Shown one piece after another: positions 46,520 to 58,828 of a stretch of DNA of 64,000 nucleotides. Position numbers and translations under genes: made by a program. Under the pieces are notes generated by a model. The model had not been told where the DNA came from, searched no databases, and saw only the letters and a list, made by a program, of their open reading frames with translations. The stretch's first letter is position 1, and every line of letters begins with the position of its first letter. Source of the DNA: Auricularia sp. M13 (lineage: Eukaryota > Basidiomycota > Agaricomycetes > Auriculariales > Auriculariaceae); the NCBI GenBank assembly GCA_037042915.1, contig CM073199.1, positions 1,426,001 to 1,490,000 on the forward strand, in the 5' to 3' direction.

Positions 46520-49203
46520 ATGTACGGTCGACACTTCCTCAGGCTCGCTGTCGCTGCAGCAGTTAGCGTCAGCCTCCCGAGTGGTGTGTGCACTTCATCT
46601 CGAACGACTGACCTGGTGTAGTTAATGTTCTCCTCGCAGTGCGTGCTGTCTGCACGAGAACGTACACCGTCAAGAGCGGCGACTCCTGCAATGCCATCGC
46701 CGTCGCGCAGGGCGTGTCCTTGTACCAGCTGACATTTGTCAACCCAGCGAATGCGTGCAACAACCTTCAAGTCGGGCAGAGCCTTTGCCTGGCGACGGAC
46801 ACATATGATTGCCAGCCCGTGTACACCGTCAAGAGCGGCGATACCTGCTCGAACATTGCTACGAGCAGCGGCATCAGCTTGAGCCAGTTCTTGTCAGACA
46901 ATCCCAACCTCGACCCGAACACCTGTCCCATCCAGATAGGCATGTCCGTGTGCGTCAGCAAGACGACTCCAGGATCTACGACGACGGGTCAGTCTTCAAT
47001 ATCGCGAGCTAAAGCCGGTGCTCTTGTACTGACTTGAATGGCAGGCACACCCACGACGACTACCACCACTTGTGAGTCATAGTTCCCCTACCTTTGCAGG
47101 AGTTTGATTTGAACTCATTATCTGTCCCATAATGTCAGCCGCGCCGACGACAACAGGTAGCTGCACACGCACCTACCAAGTTAAAAGTGGCGACAACTGC
47201 AACGCGATCGCCGCCGCGCAGGGCGTGTCGTTGTACCAGCTGACGCTGCTGAACGCGGCAAACGCCTGCAACAACCTCCAAATCGGGCAGACGCTCTGCC
47301 TTGCATCCACGGCATATAATTGCCAGCCGGTGTACACCGTCAAAAGCGGCGACACCTGCTCGGACATCGCAACCTCGCATTCGATATCCCTCGCGCAGTT
47401 CCTCGCGGACAACCCCAACCTCGATCCGAACACGTGCCCCGTCTTTGTGGGCTTGTCGGTTTGCGTGAGTCCTACAACGCCCGGGTCGACGAGTGAGTTA
47501 TGCTGGTTTCGCGTGGGGATGTAGCGCTGATTTAGCATGCCAGCCACGACAAGTGCGTGTTTGATGACAGATGTTGCTTCGACTGTGAAGATACTCATAT
47601 TTCCCAGCGGCGACAACTACTAGCACATCTTGTGAGTGTTTAATCTCATGAATGTGCGGAGCGACTCACTTTATGCAAGCGCCGCCCACCTCGACGGCAT
47701 GCACGAGATTTGGCACGGTGCGCGCAGGCGACTCGTGCGACATCATCGCGCAGCGGGAAGGCATCTCGTCGTACTTCATCCAGCTCATCAACCCGCCTAA
47801 CACATGCGCGAACCTGATCTCGGGCGCGTCGATCTGCGTCGACTCGCCGCTGAACAACTGCTCGCGCGTGTACACGGTGACCGGCGCCGAGGGCGGGTGC
47901 TCGAACATCGCGGCGGGCAACGGCATCGACGTCGACCAGCTTTATTCACTGAACCCGAACGTCCACTCGCCGTCGTGCGACAACATCTTCGTCGGCGAGG
48001 TGCTCTGCGTCGCGCCGCGCGGGTCGACGCCGCCGCCCTCGGGCGACTGCACGCGCGAGGGCACCATCGTCATCGGCGACACATGCACAAACTTCGCCGC
48101 GCGCGCGTCGCTGACGAACCTGCAGCTGGCCGCGCTCAACCCGTCGCTGAACTGCAACGCGCTCATCCCGGGCCAGACGTTGTGCACGTACAGCGCGGCG
48201 ACGGCGATTTGCCCGATGCTGGTCAAGGTCGCGGTGAACGACACCTGCTTCTCGCTCGCACAGAAGGTGCAGATGAGCCTCGACGAGTGGCTCGGGCTCA
48301 ACCAAGGCGTCGATTGCAACGCGCTCCTCCCTGGAAGTGTCGTCTGTTCCGCCGAAGGCAACGCCACGCTGCCCGACGCGCCGTCAGGCTCGAATCCGAC
48401 TGCGCGTAAGCACTTCATTGTGTCGTCTGGTGTGCGCTGATTCCGGTCGCTTCGCAGTCCCGCTGTGCGGCAACTACGACAAGAAGACCAACTGCTGCAC
48501 GCAGTGGTCCGTGTCGGCCGACCTGCATTCCGACTTGTGCAAGCGCGCGAATGGGTGCCAGGATAACTGCGTGGGAGATGCGACGGTCACGGTGCCGCCG
48601 GCCGCGGGAACGCCGACGACAACGATCGTGACGACCGACTACCCGCTGCCCACGCCGCCGGCGAATGCGGGATGCGATAGCTGCACGAGCAGCCAGTGCT
48701 GCACTATGGGGGTGCGTATCCGTGTAAAATTTCTGAGCCCAACCGGCTAACGTCAGGCGTAGGACGTGTGCCAGGACGTCGACTCGTGGTTCTGCCGTGA
48801 GTGTACTTAGAATCTTTTAGTCGCGTCCAGAGCTGACTAACACCGCACAGAGAGCGCCAACGGTTGCGTCTCCAACTGCGACCAAGGACCAGCGCCAGGC
48901 GTCGCACTGCCGTGGCAGGCCGTGCTCGCCGACGCGAATTACACGTTCCCGCCGGGCGACTACTCGGCGACGGGCGGCAACCCGTGCGGCGCATGCACGA
49001 GCGACAACGCGCTCGCGCCGTCTCCAGATGGCCAGTATTGCTGCAGCCAGGACATCCAGTGCGTGCCTGTCGGGTACACCGACTGCCTCGTCTCGCTCGG
49101 CTGCACGTACAACTGCATCGCTGTCTCCGTTGACTACGACAAGTGCGAGAATGGAGACTGTACGCCCACTACGACCAGTGTGCTGCGGCCTTTTGCGACG
49201 TAG
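46520..49203 (+). CDS. Secreted protein with eight LysM domains and a Cys-rich C-terminus
   Basis: The Met at 46520 gives a signal peptide (MYGRHFLRLAVAAAVSVSLP) spliced to the first LysM. Eight Cys-flanked LysM units are visible: two start CTRTYTVKSGDSC / CTRTYQVKSGDNC, two start CQPVYTVKSGDTC, then CTRFGTVRAGDSC, CSRVYTVTGAEGGC, CTREGTIVIGDTC and the divergent CPMLVKVAVNDTC. Each ends in the NxxLxxGxxLC-type strand. Thr/Pro-rich linkers on tiny exons separate the first pairs. The C-terminal part has repeated Cys modules (CGNYDKKTNCCTQW, CDSCTSSQCCTMG, CQDVDSWFC, CGACTSDNALAPSPDGQYCC). LysM domains bind chitin oligomers; fungal secreted LysM proteins can shield hyphae or sequester chitin fragments. 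No catalytic domain is present. It is adjacent to the chitinase on the same strand. Confidence 0.85.
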
Positions 49204-49697
49204 TCAGAAATGTCCGTTCGGAATAAAGATTTCAGATTTTGAGAACGAGCTTGGACGAGAAGAAAGCAGGTGGCGGACATTGAAACCGCGTCAAACGCTT
49301 TGGACTGAAGTTGGGCAGGATCACGCGGTAAATCTGACATTGCCAGGTTCCTTGCAGCCTAGGACGGCATGCTATCTGTGAGGCACGTACTTGGCTCACG
49401 CATTCTCCGTGAATCTGGTCTGGCCGATCGGAATGTGCGGAAGCCGGGCTCACACTCAACGATCCTCTTCCTACCGTCCTTGCCGTCCATATGTCTTGCG
49501 CGCCACGACCAATGGACGATGCAGCCCGCATAAAATGTCGTATACGCAGCGTTCGCCATGAAACCAACGCATTAGTGGATGCAGCCTGGCCGTCGTTGCC
49601 CACACAGAGATCCCACAAGCACCAGCGAAGGTCTACACCCACGGCCTCCAGCCCAGCTGCAACTCGTACATTGGTCTCTTCCCCAGCGCTGCCGTTG
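49204..49697. other. Intergenic region
   Basis: 494 bp between the LysM gene and the tail-anchored protein, both plus strand. The frame of the next gene stays open from 49491 and contains an upstream Met, so the downstream gene could start there; the translation of 49491-49697 looks non-coding. Confidence 0.4.
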
Positions 49698-51343
49698 ATG
49701 GACCTTATGTCGGCACTGCAGCAGGCGGAGAAACAGTTTGCTGAGGCCGCCGCCGAGCTGCCTCAGGGAGCGTGGCCATTGCTTTACTCGCATGCAGGCG
49801 CCATCGACGTCGAGTCCTACAACGTCGACCAACCTGCCCACCACTATCTCGTGTCTATCTGCATTCGCGACAATCGCCACAAATTCTCCTTGCCGCTGAT
49901 TGTCATCCCCCACATCGTTGCGCACGTCCCATGGCGCAAGGACATCCTCGAAGAACGCCTGGGCAACTATCGGCCGCGGTTCGCTTCCAGCTCCATCCTG
50001 GTGAAGCACGCTTTCTTGATTCTGGTCGCCGACCTCTTCATCCGCCCGTTCGACCTCCCGCAGGGTTCCGTGTGTATCGACCCAGAGAACAGTAATCTAC
50101 TTTTATATGATATCCTCATCCCTGGTACGCAAGTGTCCTCAATGCTTAACTCTGCTCACAGTGCTATCGCCGTCTGCACAGACGACTTTGACACGCGGTC
50201 CGCACAGTCGTTCGTGCAATCATATTTGTATCCGCCCAAGGCGACGGGTTCTCGCACAAGTCGAGCCGAGAAACTAGGGCTTCTGTACCCCGCTTGTCCT
50301 ATCACCCTATATCCGAGCGAGCTCGAATGTTCCCACTTGCTGGACCATAGGGTGGGCCGGAGCGTATGTGTCTTGCCCTCGTGCCAGTTATGTGTATGTG
50401 CGTCGCTGATAAAAGCCCAGCTCTTTCGGCACATTAGCCAGGGGCTGCACGACGAGGCCACGCGGACGGGGCGTTATGGCGATCTCCTGAAGCCGTGGGA
50501 GGGGCTCGTCTGGACTGAAGGAGATATCGACGGACAGCTCAACCAAGTGCACCTCATGCTGTCGTTACACAACGCTCGCCGTGACTGGGCGTTTCTCGCG
50601 GTATGTCACTGTGTCGATTTCTGCATCAATGTTGACTGAACTGTACATACCGTCCAGGTCCTCAAGCACGCCCACGACGACGACGCCTTCTCCGACGACA
50701 TGCTGCACTTCGTGCACATCTGGGCCGAGCCTCGCGCCGCGCGCAAGCTCCCGGCATACGTCTTCCTCCACTTCGGCCCCGAGAAGGGCGAGGTATCCCC
50801 CACGCCGCGCTTCGACCTGCGGCCGGATTTCAGAGCCCTGTGGCTGACTGAGCGGACGTTATCTGGCCTCAGCACGGTGTGGTTCGACCCCGACCAGCGC
50901 GACTTCATGATCACTGTCACAGACTCGCAGTCGCAATCATGGCCGCCGCTGACGGATTGGTTCCCAGCCCATCCGGCGTTTCCGCCGCCGTATGCGTTCA
51001 ATAATGCGCTCGCTGCGAGGATCGTTGGAATGTTCAGGAGCTCTGTCGTCGATGCGTTTGCGGCGCGGGCACGTCGAGGGCCGAGGGCGTGCGACGACGC
51101 GACGGGCGCGCGTTCGACTCCGCTGTGGCAGAGCGACTTTGCGCGTGCCGGAAGACGTGATGGTGGTCCTGGACCGGCAGGAGAGAGCGACACTGACGGT
51201 GAATCGCGCAAGGACACCGAGCCTGATGGCCAACCGTCCTCATCGAACCTGGACCAGCCGGACGGCCCCATTGGTATACTGTCGCTTGCCTTGTTGTCAC
51301 TAGCGGCGGTATACACGATGGACGACAATTCCGAACGACTGTG
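49698..51343 (+). CDS. Unknown protein with C-terminal membrane anchor
   Basis: At least two exons, joined across the intron from about 50600 to 50657 (GTATGT...GTCCAG). The chosen start MDLMSALQQAEKQFAEAAAE begins the first plausible helix; an in-frame Met at 49491 would add about 69 low-complexity residues. Ordered segments include QPAHHYLVSICIRDNRHKFS, LPLIVIPHIVAHVPWRKDIL, LLKPWEGLVWTEGDIDGQLN and DMLHFVHIWAEPRAARKLPA. The C-terminus has an acidic Ser-rich linker and one hydrophobic helix (PIGILSLALLSLAAVYTM) seven residues before the stop, which fits a tail-anchored membrane protein. One or two extra introns may exist around 50125-50430, where the translation loses character. No family recognised. 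Confidence 0.55.
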
Positions 51344-52001
51344 ACCCCGGTCCTGAGGACGATGGGTGTCCGGTCGCGGAAAGGGCCATGCGTAGGAGCG
51401 CAGGTGGAGACAACCCCCGACGACACGAGCAATGCGACGCGAAGTCCAGCGCAAGTCGTAGCCACCGCTTGGCCAACAGGAGATCAACATGGGAGACCTA
51501 GTCCATGGGCGTGATTACAACACTCTTCTGAGCCTGATGCTGGCGAGGTTCAAGCGCGACGCCTTAGGTTGAGCACCGTCTGCATGCCTGACGGTCACGG
51601 CGTAGGTTCACTGTATCGCGTCAGGGGTGAAGCAATGCGCATCCGGATTCGCGCGTCACGTGGTATTCGCGTCCCTCCTGAAGCCCTGCGACGCGCGCCA
51701 CAGGCGTGCGATCTCCGCCATGACTGTGTCAGTGTCGGGACTGGCTGCGAGAACGTGCTTCTCCGCGGGAGTGTTGGGCAATTGCCACGTCGCGCGTCTG
51801 GTTCTGGGCCGTTCGAGTCGCGTCGAGTGTCGCAGGCGCCCGTTCTCCAGAGCCTGGTCTGCAATGGTCGCGAAAGCCTAGTATTGCACGAATGAGACCC
51901 TTACAACCTGAGGAAGATTCTACAGTCATTTGACAGCTGGAGACAGCCAATAGCGTTTAGAGAACGCTGCGGGAGAAGGAGAAGACATCAGCTGAAGTCG
52001 A
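51344..52001. other. Intergenic region upstream of glycogen phosphorylase
   Basis: 658 bp, no gene recognised. It should contain the phosphorylase promoter. Confidence 0.45.
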
Positions 52002-55000
52002 ATGACGCAGGCAGCAGCCGTGAGCAGGACGACGGGGGTTGGCAGCGACGTCATTGTCATTGAGAGTTCGGACCGGAAGGTTGCGAGTGCATACATAAAG
52101 CCCGGTCGCGCCCTGTCTTTCTATCCCCTCCCGACAGAAGCCATGGCCACGGAACTGCGCCGGCGGTCGTCGTTCATCGACCCGAAAGACATCGGCAAGC
52201 CCGCCCCGCGCCAGCGCAGACACAAGCGCTCCGCGACCGGCTACCTGCCCGAGAAGGACGCAAAGACCGGCGAGGAGGTCTGGCCGCGCGGTGACCCAGA
52301 GGTGCGTCCCCTGCCTGCGCTGCTGCCCGCTCTGACCCCCTAGCTGCACAGGCATGGAAGCCGGGAATGCGCCATGGCGTCGAGTCGGACGTTGCAGAGA
52401 TTAATAAGAATATCGTCCACCATGTCCAGGTCCGTCTTTTTATTTTTTTGTCTTTAGAATTTTGGCTCAACGCGTTCTAGACGTCCCTCGCCAGGCAGCC
52501 GTACAACCTAGACGATGTGGGTTTCCTCTGGCGGTGAATTGAGGGCTCTGCTGACCGAGATACAGGCCGGAGCGTACCAGGCGGTCGCGCTTGTCGTCCG
52601 CGACGACCTCATTGTCAACGTACGCCGCCTGCAGTTCTCGCAATTTCCACTGCTGACGCGACTGGTGGGCACAGTGGAACGACACCCAGATGCACTTTAC
52701 GCGCAAGGCACGTTCGCCCCTTATCGTCCTGATTCTGCAGTCTGATGTGACATCACGCGTCTAGGCGCCCAAGCGGTATGCACACTGGCCATCTTGCTCT
52801 CTACACCTCAGAACTGACGCCCTCATGCAGCGCATACTATCTCTCGCTCGAGTTCCTCATGGGTCGCGCCCTGGACAACGCCTTGCTCAATCTGGGCGTG
52901 AAGGACAAGTTCAAGACGTCCGTGCACCAGCTGGGCTTCACGCTGGAGGACCTCATCGACCAGGAGCGCGACGCGGGTCTGGGGAACGGCGGCCTCGGCC
53001 GTCTGGCCGCGTGCTACGTCGACTCGTCCGCGTCGCAGGAGCTGCCCGTCTGGGGCTACGGCCTGCGCTACCACTACGGCATCTTCCAGCAGCTCATCGC
53101 GCCCGACGGCTCGCAGCTCGAGGCGCCCGACCCATGGCTCGAGAACGCCAACGCGTGGGAGCTCCCGCGCTTCGACGTCACCGTCGACGTCCGCTTCTAC
53201 GGACACGCTGAGCGCATTGGCAACGGCCGCGCCGTGTGGAGCGGCGGGCAGGAGGTGCTGGCCGTCGCGTATGATGTGCCTATTCCCGGCTACGAGACCC
53301 GCAACACGAACAACATCCGCCTGTGGGACTCCAAGCCCAAGCGCGGCTTTGACCTCAACAGCTTCAACGGTATGCGTCTTTTCCTTTCTCTGTTTTCCGC
53401 ATTTCCTGAACTTTGTATTTCATTATAGCCGGCGACTACGAACGCGCGCTCGAGTCGTCCAACTCGGCCTCCCAGATCACCGCCGTGCTCTACCCCAACG
53501 GTACGCGCCAGTACCTTCATTGTGGTCCATGCAGCAGCTGATTCGCACTTACCACAGACAACCACTGGCTGGGCAAGGAGCTGCGTCTCAAGCAGCAGTA
53601 CTTCTGGACCGCCGCCAGCCTCGCGGACATCGTGCGCCGCTTCAAGAACCTCGACAAGCCGTTCTCCGAGTTCTCGGATTGTGGGTCGACGCGTTTCATT
53701 TTCGTTTTCGTTTTCGTTATGTGCTGATGAATGATTAGACGTTGCGATCCAGCTCAACGATGTGCGTTTCCGCGACTATCATTTTGCTCGTATCGAACAT
53801 GGAGGGCTGATGTGTGATGCTCATCGTAGACGCACCCGACGCTCGCCATTCCGGAGCTCATGCGCATTCGTACGTCGCTCGGGAAACCTTTGTTTTCGCG
53901 CGAGGTGGCTGACTTGTTCTTGTCTGTTTGCACGTGCAGTGGTCGACGAGGAGGAGATTGACTGGAATGAAGCGTGGAACATTACGCGCAAGACTTTCGC
54001 GTGCGTCATTCCGTTCTTCATTTGCCTCTATCCGACTCACATACATGTTTGTATAGATTCACCAACGTTCGTGCTCATTACTGCCAGTCATGTTGAAGGC
54101 CTCTGCTTACGCTGCATGACAGCACACCGTGCTCCCCGAGGCGCTCGAGAAGTGGCCCGTCCCGCTCGTGCAGAACCTCCTGCCGCGCCATATGCAGATC
54201 ATTTTCGACCTGGTGAGCAGCGTCGCCATTTTGTTACGTTGGACGGACTGTCTGACGCCGTTTTTGCTTTTGTTGTAGAACTTGTAAGCGCGAGTGGCGG
54301 TCACATTTAGCGCGATGTTGAAGGGCTTTTTAGGACGTTCCTCCAGGCTGTTGAGCGCATGTTCCCTGGCGACAAGGATCGTCTTGCGCGCATGTCGCTT
54401 ATTCAGGGTAGGTTCTGCTTTAACCCATTATTCGGAGGAACCGCAAGCTGATTGTTTTATTTAGAGGGCGTGCCGCAGTACGTGCGCATGGCCAACCTCG
54501 CGTGCATCGGTGCGTCTTTCCAGTGGAATTTGTGGACGTTCAGAAAACTGACGTATGCTCTAGGCTCGCACACTGTCAACGGTGTCGCGGAGCTGCACTC
54601 GCAGCTCGTCCAGACGACCATCATGAAGGACTTTGTGGAGTTCTACGGGCGCGACAAGTTCCGCAACGTCACTAACGGCAGTGCGTGTCCATTTCCTTCC
54701 CTTCCTCTCCCACTCACGCGCGATTTTTTCCCTTTTCCTTCTGTAGTCACGCCGCGCCGGTGGCTGGACCAGTGCAACCCACGTCTGAGCGACCTGATCG
54801 CGCGCAAGCTGGGCAGCAAGGCGTTCCTGAAGGACCTGTCGCTGCTCGAGGGCCTGCTGAAGTACATCGACGACCCGGCGTTCCAGCAGGAGTGGAAGGA
54901 GGTCAAGCATGCCAACAAGGAGCGGCTGGCGAACTATGTCCGCGCGACGCTTGGCTCGGAGATCAACACGGATGCCATGTTCGACGTCCAGGTCAAGCGC

Positions 55001-56369
55001 ATCCATGAGTATAAGCGCCAGACGATGAATATCCTTGGTGTTATCCATGTGCGTTCTCTTTCTCGCTTGGTTGTTTTGGAGATTGAAGGCGGACGTGCTG
55101 ATGGGGTTTTGTCACGTGTAGCGCTATTTGACGCTCAAGAGTCTTAGCCCCGCAAAGCGCAAGGAGACCAACCCGCGCGCTGTGTTCTTCGCGGGCAAGG
55201 CTGCGCCTGGATGTGCGTCTTTGTTCGCATGGACGTGTGGTGGGCATTGACTGGACGATGCGCGCCTCTAGATTACATCGCGAAGCTCTGCATCCGGCTC
55301 ATCGTCAACGTCTCCAAGATTATCAACAACGACCCGGAGACCAAGGAGTACCTCACCGTGCACTTCCTGCCGTATGGATGCTTCTTTATGCTTTGCCTTC
55401 CAGACGTGCTGACGAGCTTATAGGGACTACTCGGTCTCGCTCGCGGAGATCCTCATCCCGGCTTCGGATATCTCGCAGCACATCTCGACTGCTGGTACCG
55501 AGGGTACGTCTACTCTGCTCAAACTGACTGTGCAGAAATCTTTTGCTGACTATGCTTTGCAGCTTCGGGTACTTCCAACATGAAGTTCTGCTGTGCGTTC
55601 TAGCGGGTGACAACATGAGTATTGCTTGCTGACAGATTGGCAGTGAACGGCGGTCTTCTGCTTGGTACTGTTGGTAGGTGTCACGCTGGCGTCCTTCAAC
55701 ACCGAGGTTCTGACCTGGTTGTGTAGATGGCGCGAACATCGAGATTGCTGAGGAGGTTGGCGAGGACAATGTCTGTGCGTGTCTTTTGGCCACTGGTCTC
55801 CGGTAAATGTGCTGATGGTTAACTGCAGTCTTCTTCGGCCACTTGACGCCCGCTGTCGAGGACCTGCGCCACCAGCATCTCTACCACCCTGTCCCCATCG
55901 AGGAGCGCTCGCAGAACCTTGCGAACGTCATCAAGGCCATCCAGTCTGGCACGTTCGGCGATGCTGGCCCTTACGAGCCGTACGTTATATTGTCGTGCAC
56001 GTATACGACTGCGTTCTGACCATTGTTATTCAGTCTGCTTAACACCATCCTGCAACACGACCACTACCTTGTCTCGGATGACTTCGATTCCTGTACGTCG
56101 TATTGCCTATTTATGTGGTGTTCACGGGCAGTTAAGCTGACTGGCTTTACAGACATCCAGGCGAACGAGATCGTGGACCAAGCGTACAAGCAGGACCCCG
56201 TCGGCTGGGTCAAGAAGAGCATCACGACGAGCGCGAAGATGGGCAAGTTCAGCTCGGACCGCGCGATCATGAACTACGCCGAGGAGATCTGGAACATCGA
56301 GAAGAACGTGAGTTCGCGACGCGTCGCTCGCGTGCGACTGACTAAATATCCCGGTAGACGCTCGAGTAG
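52002..56369 (+). CDS. GPH1: Glycogen phosphorylase
   Basis: About 20 exons and roughly 870 aa. It releases glucose-1-phosphate from glycogen (EC 2.4.1.1, GT35). N-terminal regulatory segment with [13 protein letters not shown], then [67 protein letters not shown], the [20 protein letters not shown] and [17 protein letters not shown] segments, [66 protein letters not shown], the PLP-binding loop [10 protein letters not shown] (Lys present) and [20 protein letters not shown]. The end is spliced NIEKN to TLE-stop at 56367-56369. Several exons around the PLP loop are under 45 nt. All catalytic landmarks are intact. Yeast Gph1 is controlled by phosphorylation near the N-terminus; the RSATG site could serve that role (inference). 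Confidence 0.94.
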
Positions 56370-56684
56370 ACGCAGGGCTGGGTCGCGGGCAAAATGCTCG
56401 TTGTTACGGGATCGAAGCATGGTGGCCCCGTTGATAAAATCATCTGAACGGACTATCCAAAGGTTTCACGGGCATATGACGAATGTTGTCAACAGATACA
56501 GAATACAAACGCAACTGCCATACAGTACATTCGGGTCTGATCACCGTTAGCAGTACAAGCGTTGAAATTGAGGACGTCGTAGACGTTTATAGGTACGAAC
56601 ACTCAGATAGCCACTACAGATATTGCTTGGAGCATTCAGCATGTTCACTGTATAAAGGTAAAAATGCAGCAGTATACGTCTAAA
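56370..56684. other. Convergent 3' intergenic region
   Basis: 315 bp between the glycogen phosphorylase stop and the stop of the unknown minus-strand gene. AT-richer; no gene. Confidence 0.5.
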
Positions 56685-58250
56685 CTACATGTCATACTGG
56701 TCATCATCAAGTGCCCTAGCGTTCGTATTCGACGGATTGAAGTCGAAGCCAGAGCGGTCCTGCCAATCGAAATCGAGTGGTAGGCTAGGGCGTGGCATAA
56801 GCATGAAGACAACGTCCAGATTGTCCAGTTCTTCACGGAGATCTTCATCCTTTTCAGCTTTATTGGACTCTTCATCCCAAGCGCTCTGCGTCTCCTGTAC
56901 CAACCGGGCAAGATCGTCGCCCATGAAGCTACAGAAGAGACGGGCGACGTAACCCGCCTCGACAATCCATGCGGGTGGATACTGCAGATCGGGGTCGCCT
57001 GTATCTTCCACGTTTTCGCGAAGTACATAGTCGACTCCCGTCTCCACATATAACGGCGTGTCCGGCGCGTCAATGAAGGTCACTGAGAGTGTGCCTGCCC
57101 CGTCGGAGAATTCATGTAATGTATATCTCAGATCATTTGTGGCGGCCAATGTTCTGTCGTGAAGCCGTAGCGTTTGAATGCGATGCACTCTCTGGAGAAA
57201 AAATGCGTTGGGCTCTATACTATATGATCAGTATCTGTGTGGGTCGAGCACATGCTGACGACTAACTGGGAAGATTCCCCACTGTGGGTCGCGATCCCGA
57301 CAGGCACTGAGCATGGCCAGCGTAACGAATGCATTCGGAGGATCATCAATAGACCACTGAAGTGGATCGGGCCCTTGCCATCTTCCTCCACTGGCGACCG
57401 CCATGGCATGCGCCTGGAGCGCTTTCGCGACAATAAACTGGGCATTTTGGCAAATTCATTGATTAGAGTTGCGACCAGTACTCACAGCGTATCCCAATCG
57501 GTGAGTGAGGTTGTGATAAATGAAACTCTCCCTGCAAAAGGTAAAGCCACAGGAGCTATTGTCGCGACGGCGAAGACCTTCACGAAGGGGTTTGCGGAGA
57601 AGCGACGACCACTCGAGGGGAGAAGCTAGTTCCAGCATGGCGCGCTCGAGGATGTCCTTGACGTCGACCTGCGGCCACGACAGCCCCTTCCGCGAAAAGT
57701 ACGATGTCCACAGTTCGCCCCCCTGAATTGCCTAGGTATAGCAAAGGGAACAACTCTGAGTTCTGGGCACAGACTGAAGATGCGCGCAATGGAGCATTAG
57801 AGCTGGCATGAGACGACGCATATCGTCAAAACGAACCTGTGGTGAACGTGTAAACGGATGCGAAGCGTATTTCATCGTCATAGTCGTGCTCCAAGCTGCC
57901 TTGAGAACAGGTCCAGGCGATGCCGCACCATGCCAAAAAGTGGTGTATGCGTGCGCCCTCGTCTTGCTCGTTTGCGTAGTCGTATACAGACTGTATTAGG
58001 GCCAGGATTGAGTCGCGAGGCATTCGAAGAATTTCGAAGCGGCCATCGGTGTCGGGGAGTTTCAGCCGAAGGACGACGAAAAGCCGGGGCAGCTGGGGCA
58101 TCGTTGGAAGAGTTGACATCGCACGAATAGCAATGAAGACAGATTATCTTCATTGGCAGGCAGCTTGCGAAGTTTGAGATAAGTCACTGAGGGTCTCAGA
58201 TCAAGGTGACATTCCGCTGCGGCAGTGCGGGACTTGCCCCCCCTGCGCAC
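56685..58250 (-). CDS. Unknown acidic protein
   Basis: Several exons. The C-terminal exon is clear: HRIQTLRLHDRTLAATNDLR, YTLHEFSDGAGTLSVTFIDA, PAWIVEAGYVARLFCSFMGD, LARLVQETQSAWDEESNKAE, an acidic stretch, and the end SGFDFNPSNTNARALDDDQY-DM. Upstream exons give LPRLFVVLRLKLPDTDGRFE, ILRMPRDSILALIQSVYDYA, LAWCGIAWTCSQGSLEHDYD and WTSYFSRKGLSWPQVDVKDI. There is no signal peptide, membrane helix or known motif. The 5' end is uncertain; the frame around 58250 (VTYLKLRKLPANEDNLSSLL) may be exon 1. It is convergent with glycogen phosphorylase. Confidence 0.5.
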
Positions 58251-58828
58251 ACTGGCCGCACAAGGCTATCAATGCGACGCGAGCGCGGGCCGCGTCGCGT
58301 CATCACTCGTCGGCATGTCACGCAGGCTGCAGACATTCGCCGCATTGCCCGGGATGGAGGAGACAACAGGTCGAGCGGAGTTGAAAGCGCGTTTTGCAGT
58401 CACCCCCCTCAAGTTCAACAGGAAAATCTACAACTTGTGCTTCATTGATGTTCTGAGACAGCCATGTCATTGCATCTAACCGACTGAACAGGGAAATAGA
58501 GGAGGACGATGGGAAGCCGGAACTGCATGCAGAGAGAGAGAGACAGGAGAAGCTGGGAGGAAAGGAGGAATTCCGTTGGAGAGTCTAAAAGAGCGTCGCC
58601 TGACCGACAGAGACATGTGGGGGGTGGAGTGTGAGTTGCGCGCAAGAAGGGACTGGGGCTGGGCTGAGCTGAGCTGGACAATCGTGCATTTCAGAAGCAG
58701 GTGGTGATGAAGGGGAGCGGGGGAGTAGGTGCTATGTCACGGGTATATATGGACAAGGCGTGGGGGTGGGAAGACTGCGCGCGCCGAGCGACAGCTCTAT
58801 TAAGAGCTATGGACAGTAGTACGACCGC
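58251..58828. other. Intergenic region with GA repeat and TATA-like element
   Basis: Holds a GAGAGAGAGA tract near 58531-58545 and a TATATAT at 58744-58750 followed by GC-rich DNA. It should contain the promoter of the unknown minus-strand gene. A plus-strand Met at 58841 followed by a good donor (GTAAGT, 58871) about 95 bp after the TATA-like element hints at a possible antisense transcript into the kinase 3' end; there is no proof. Confidence 0.35.
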
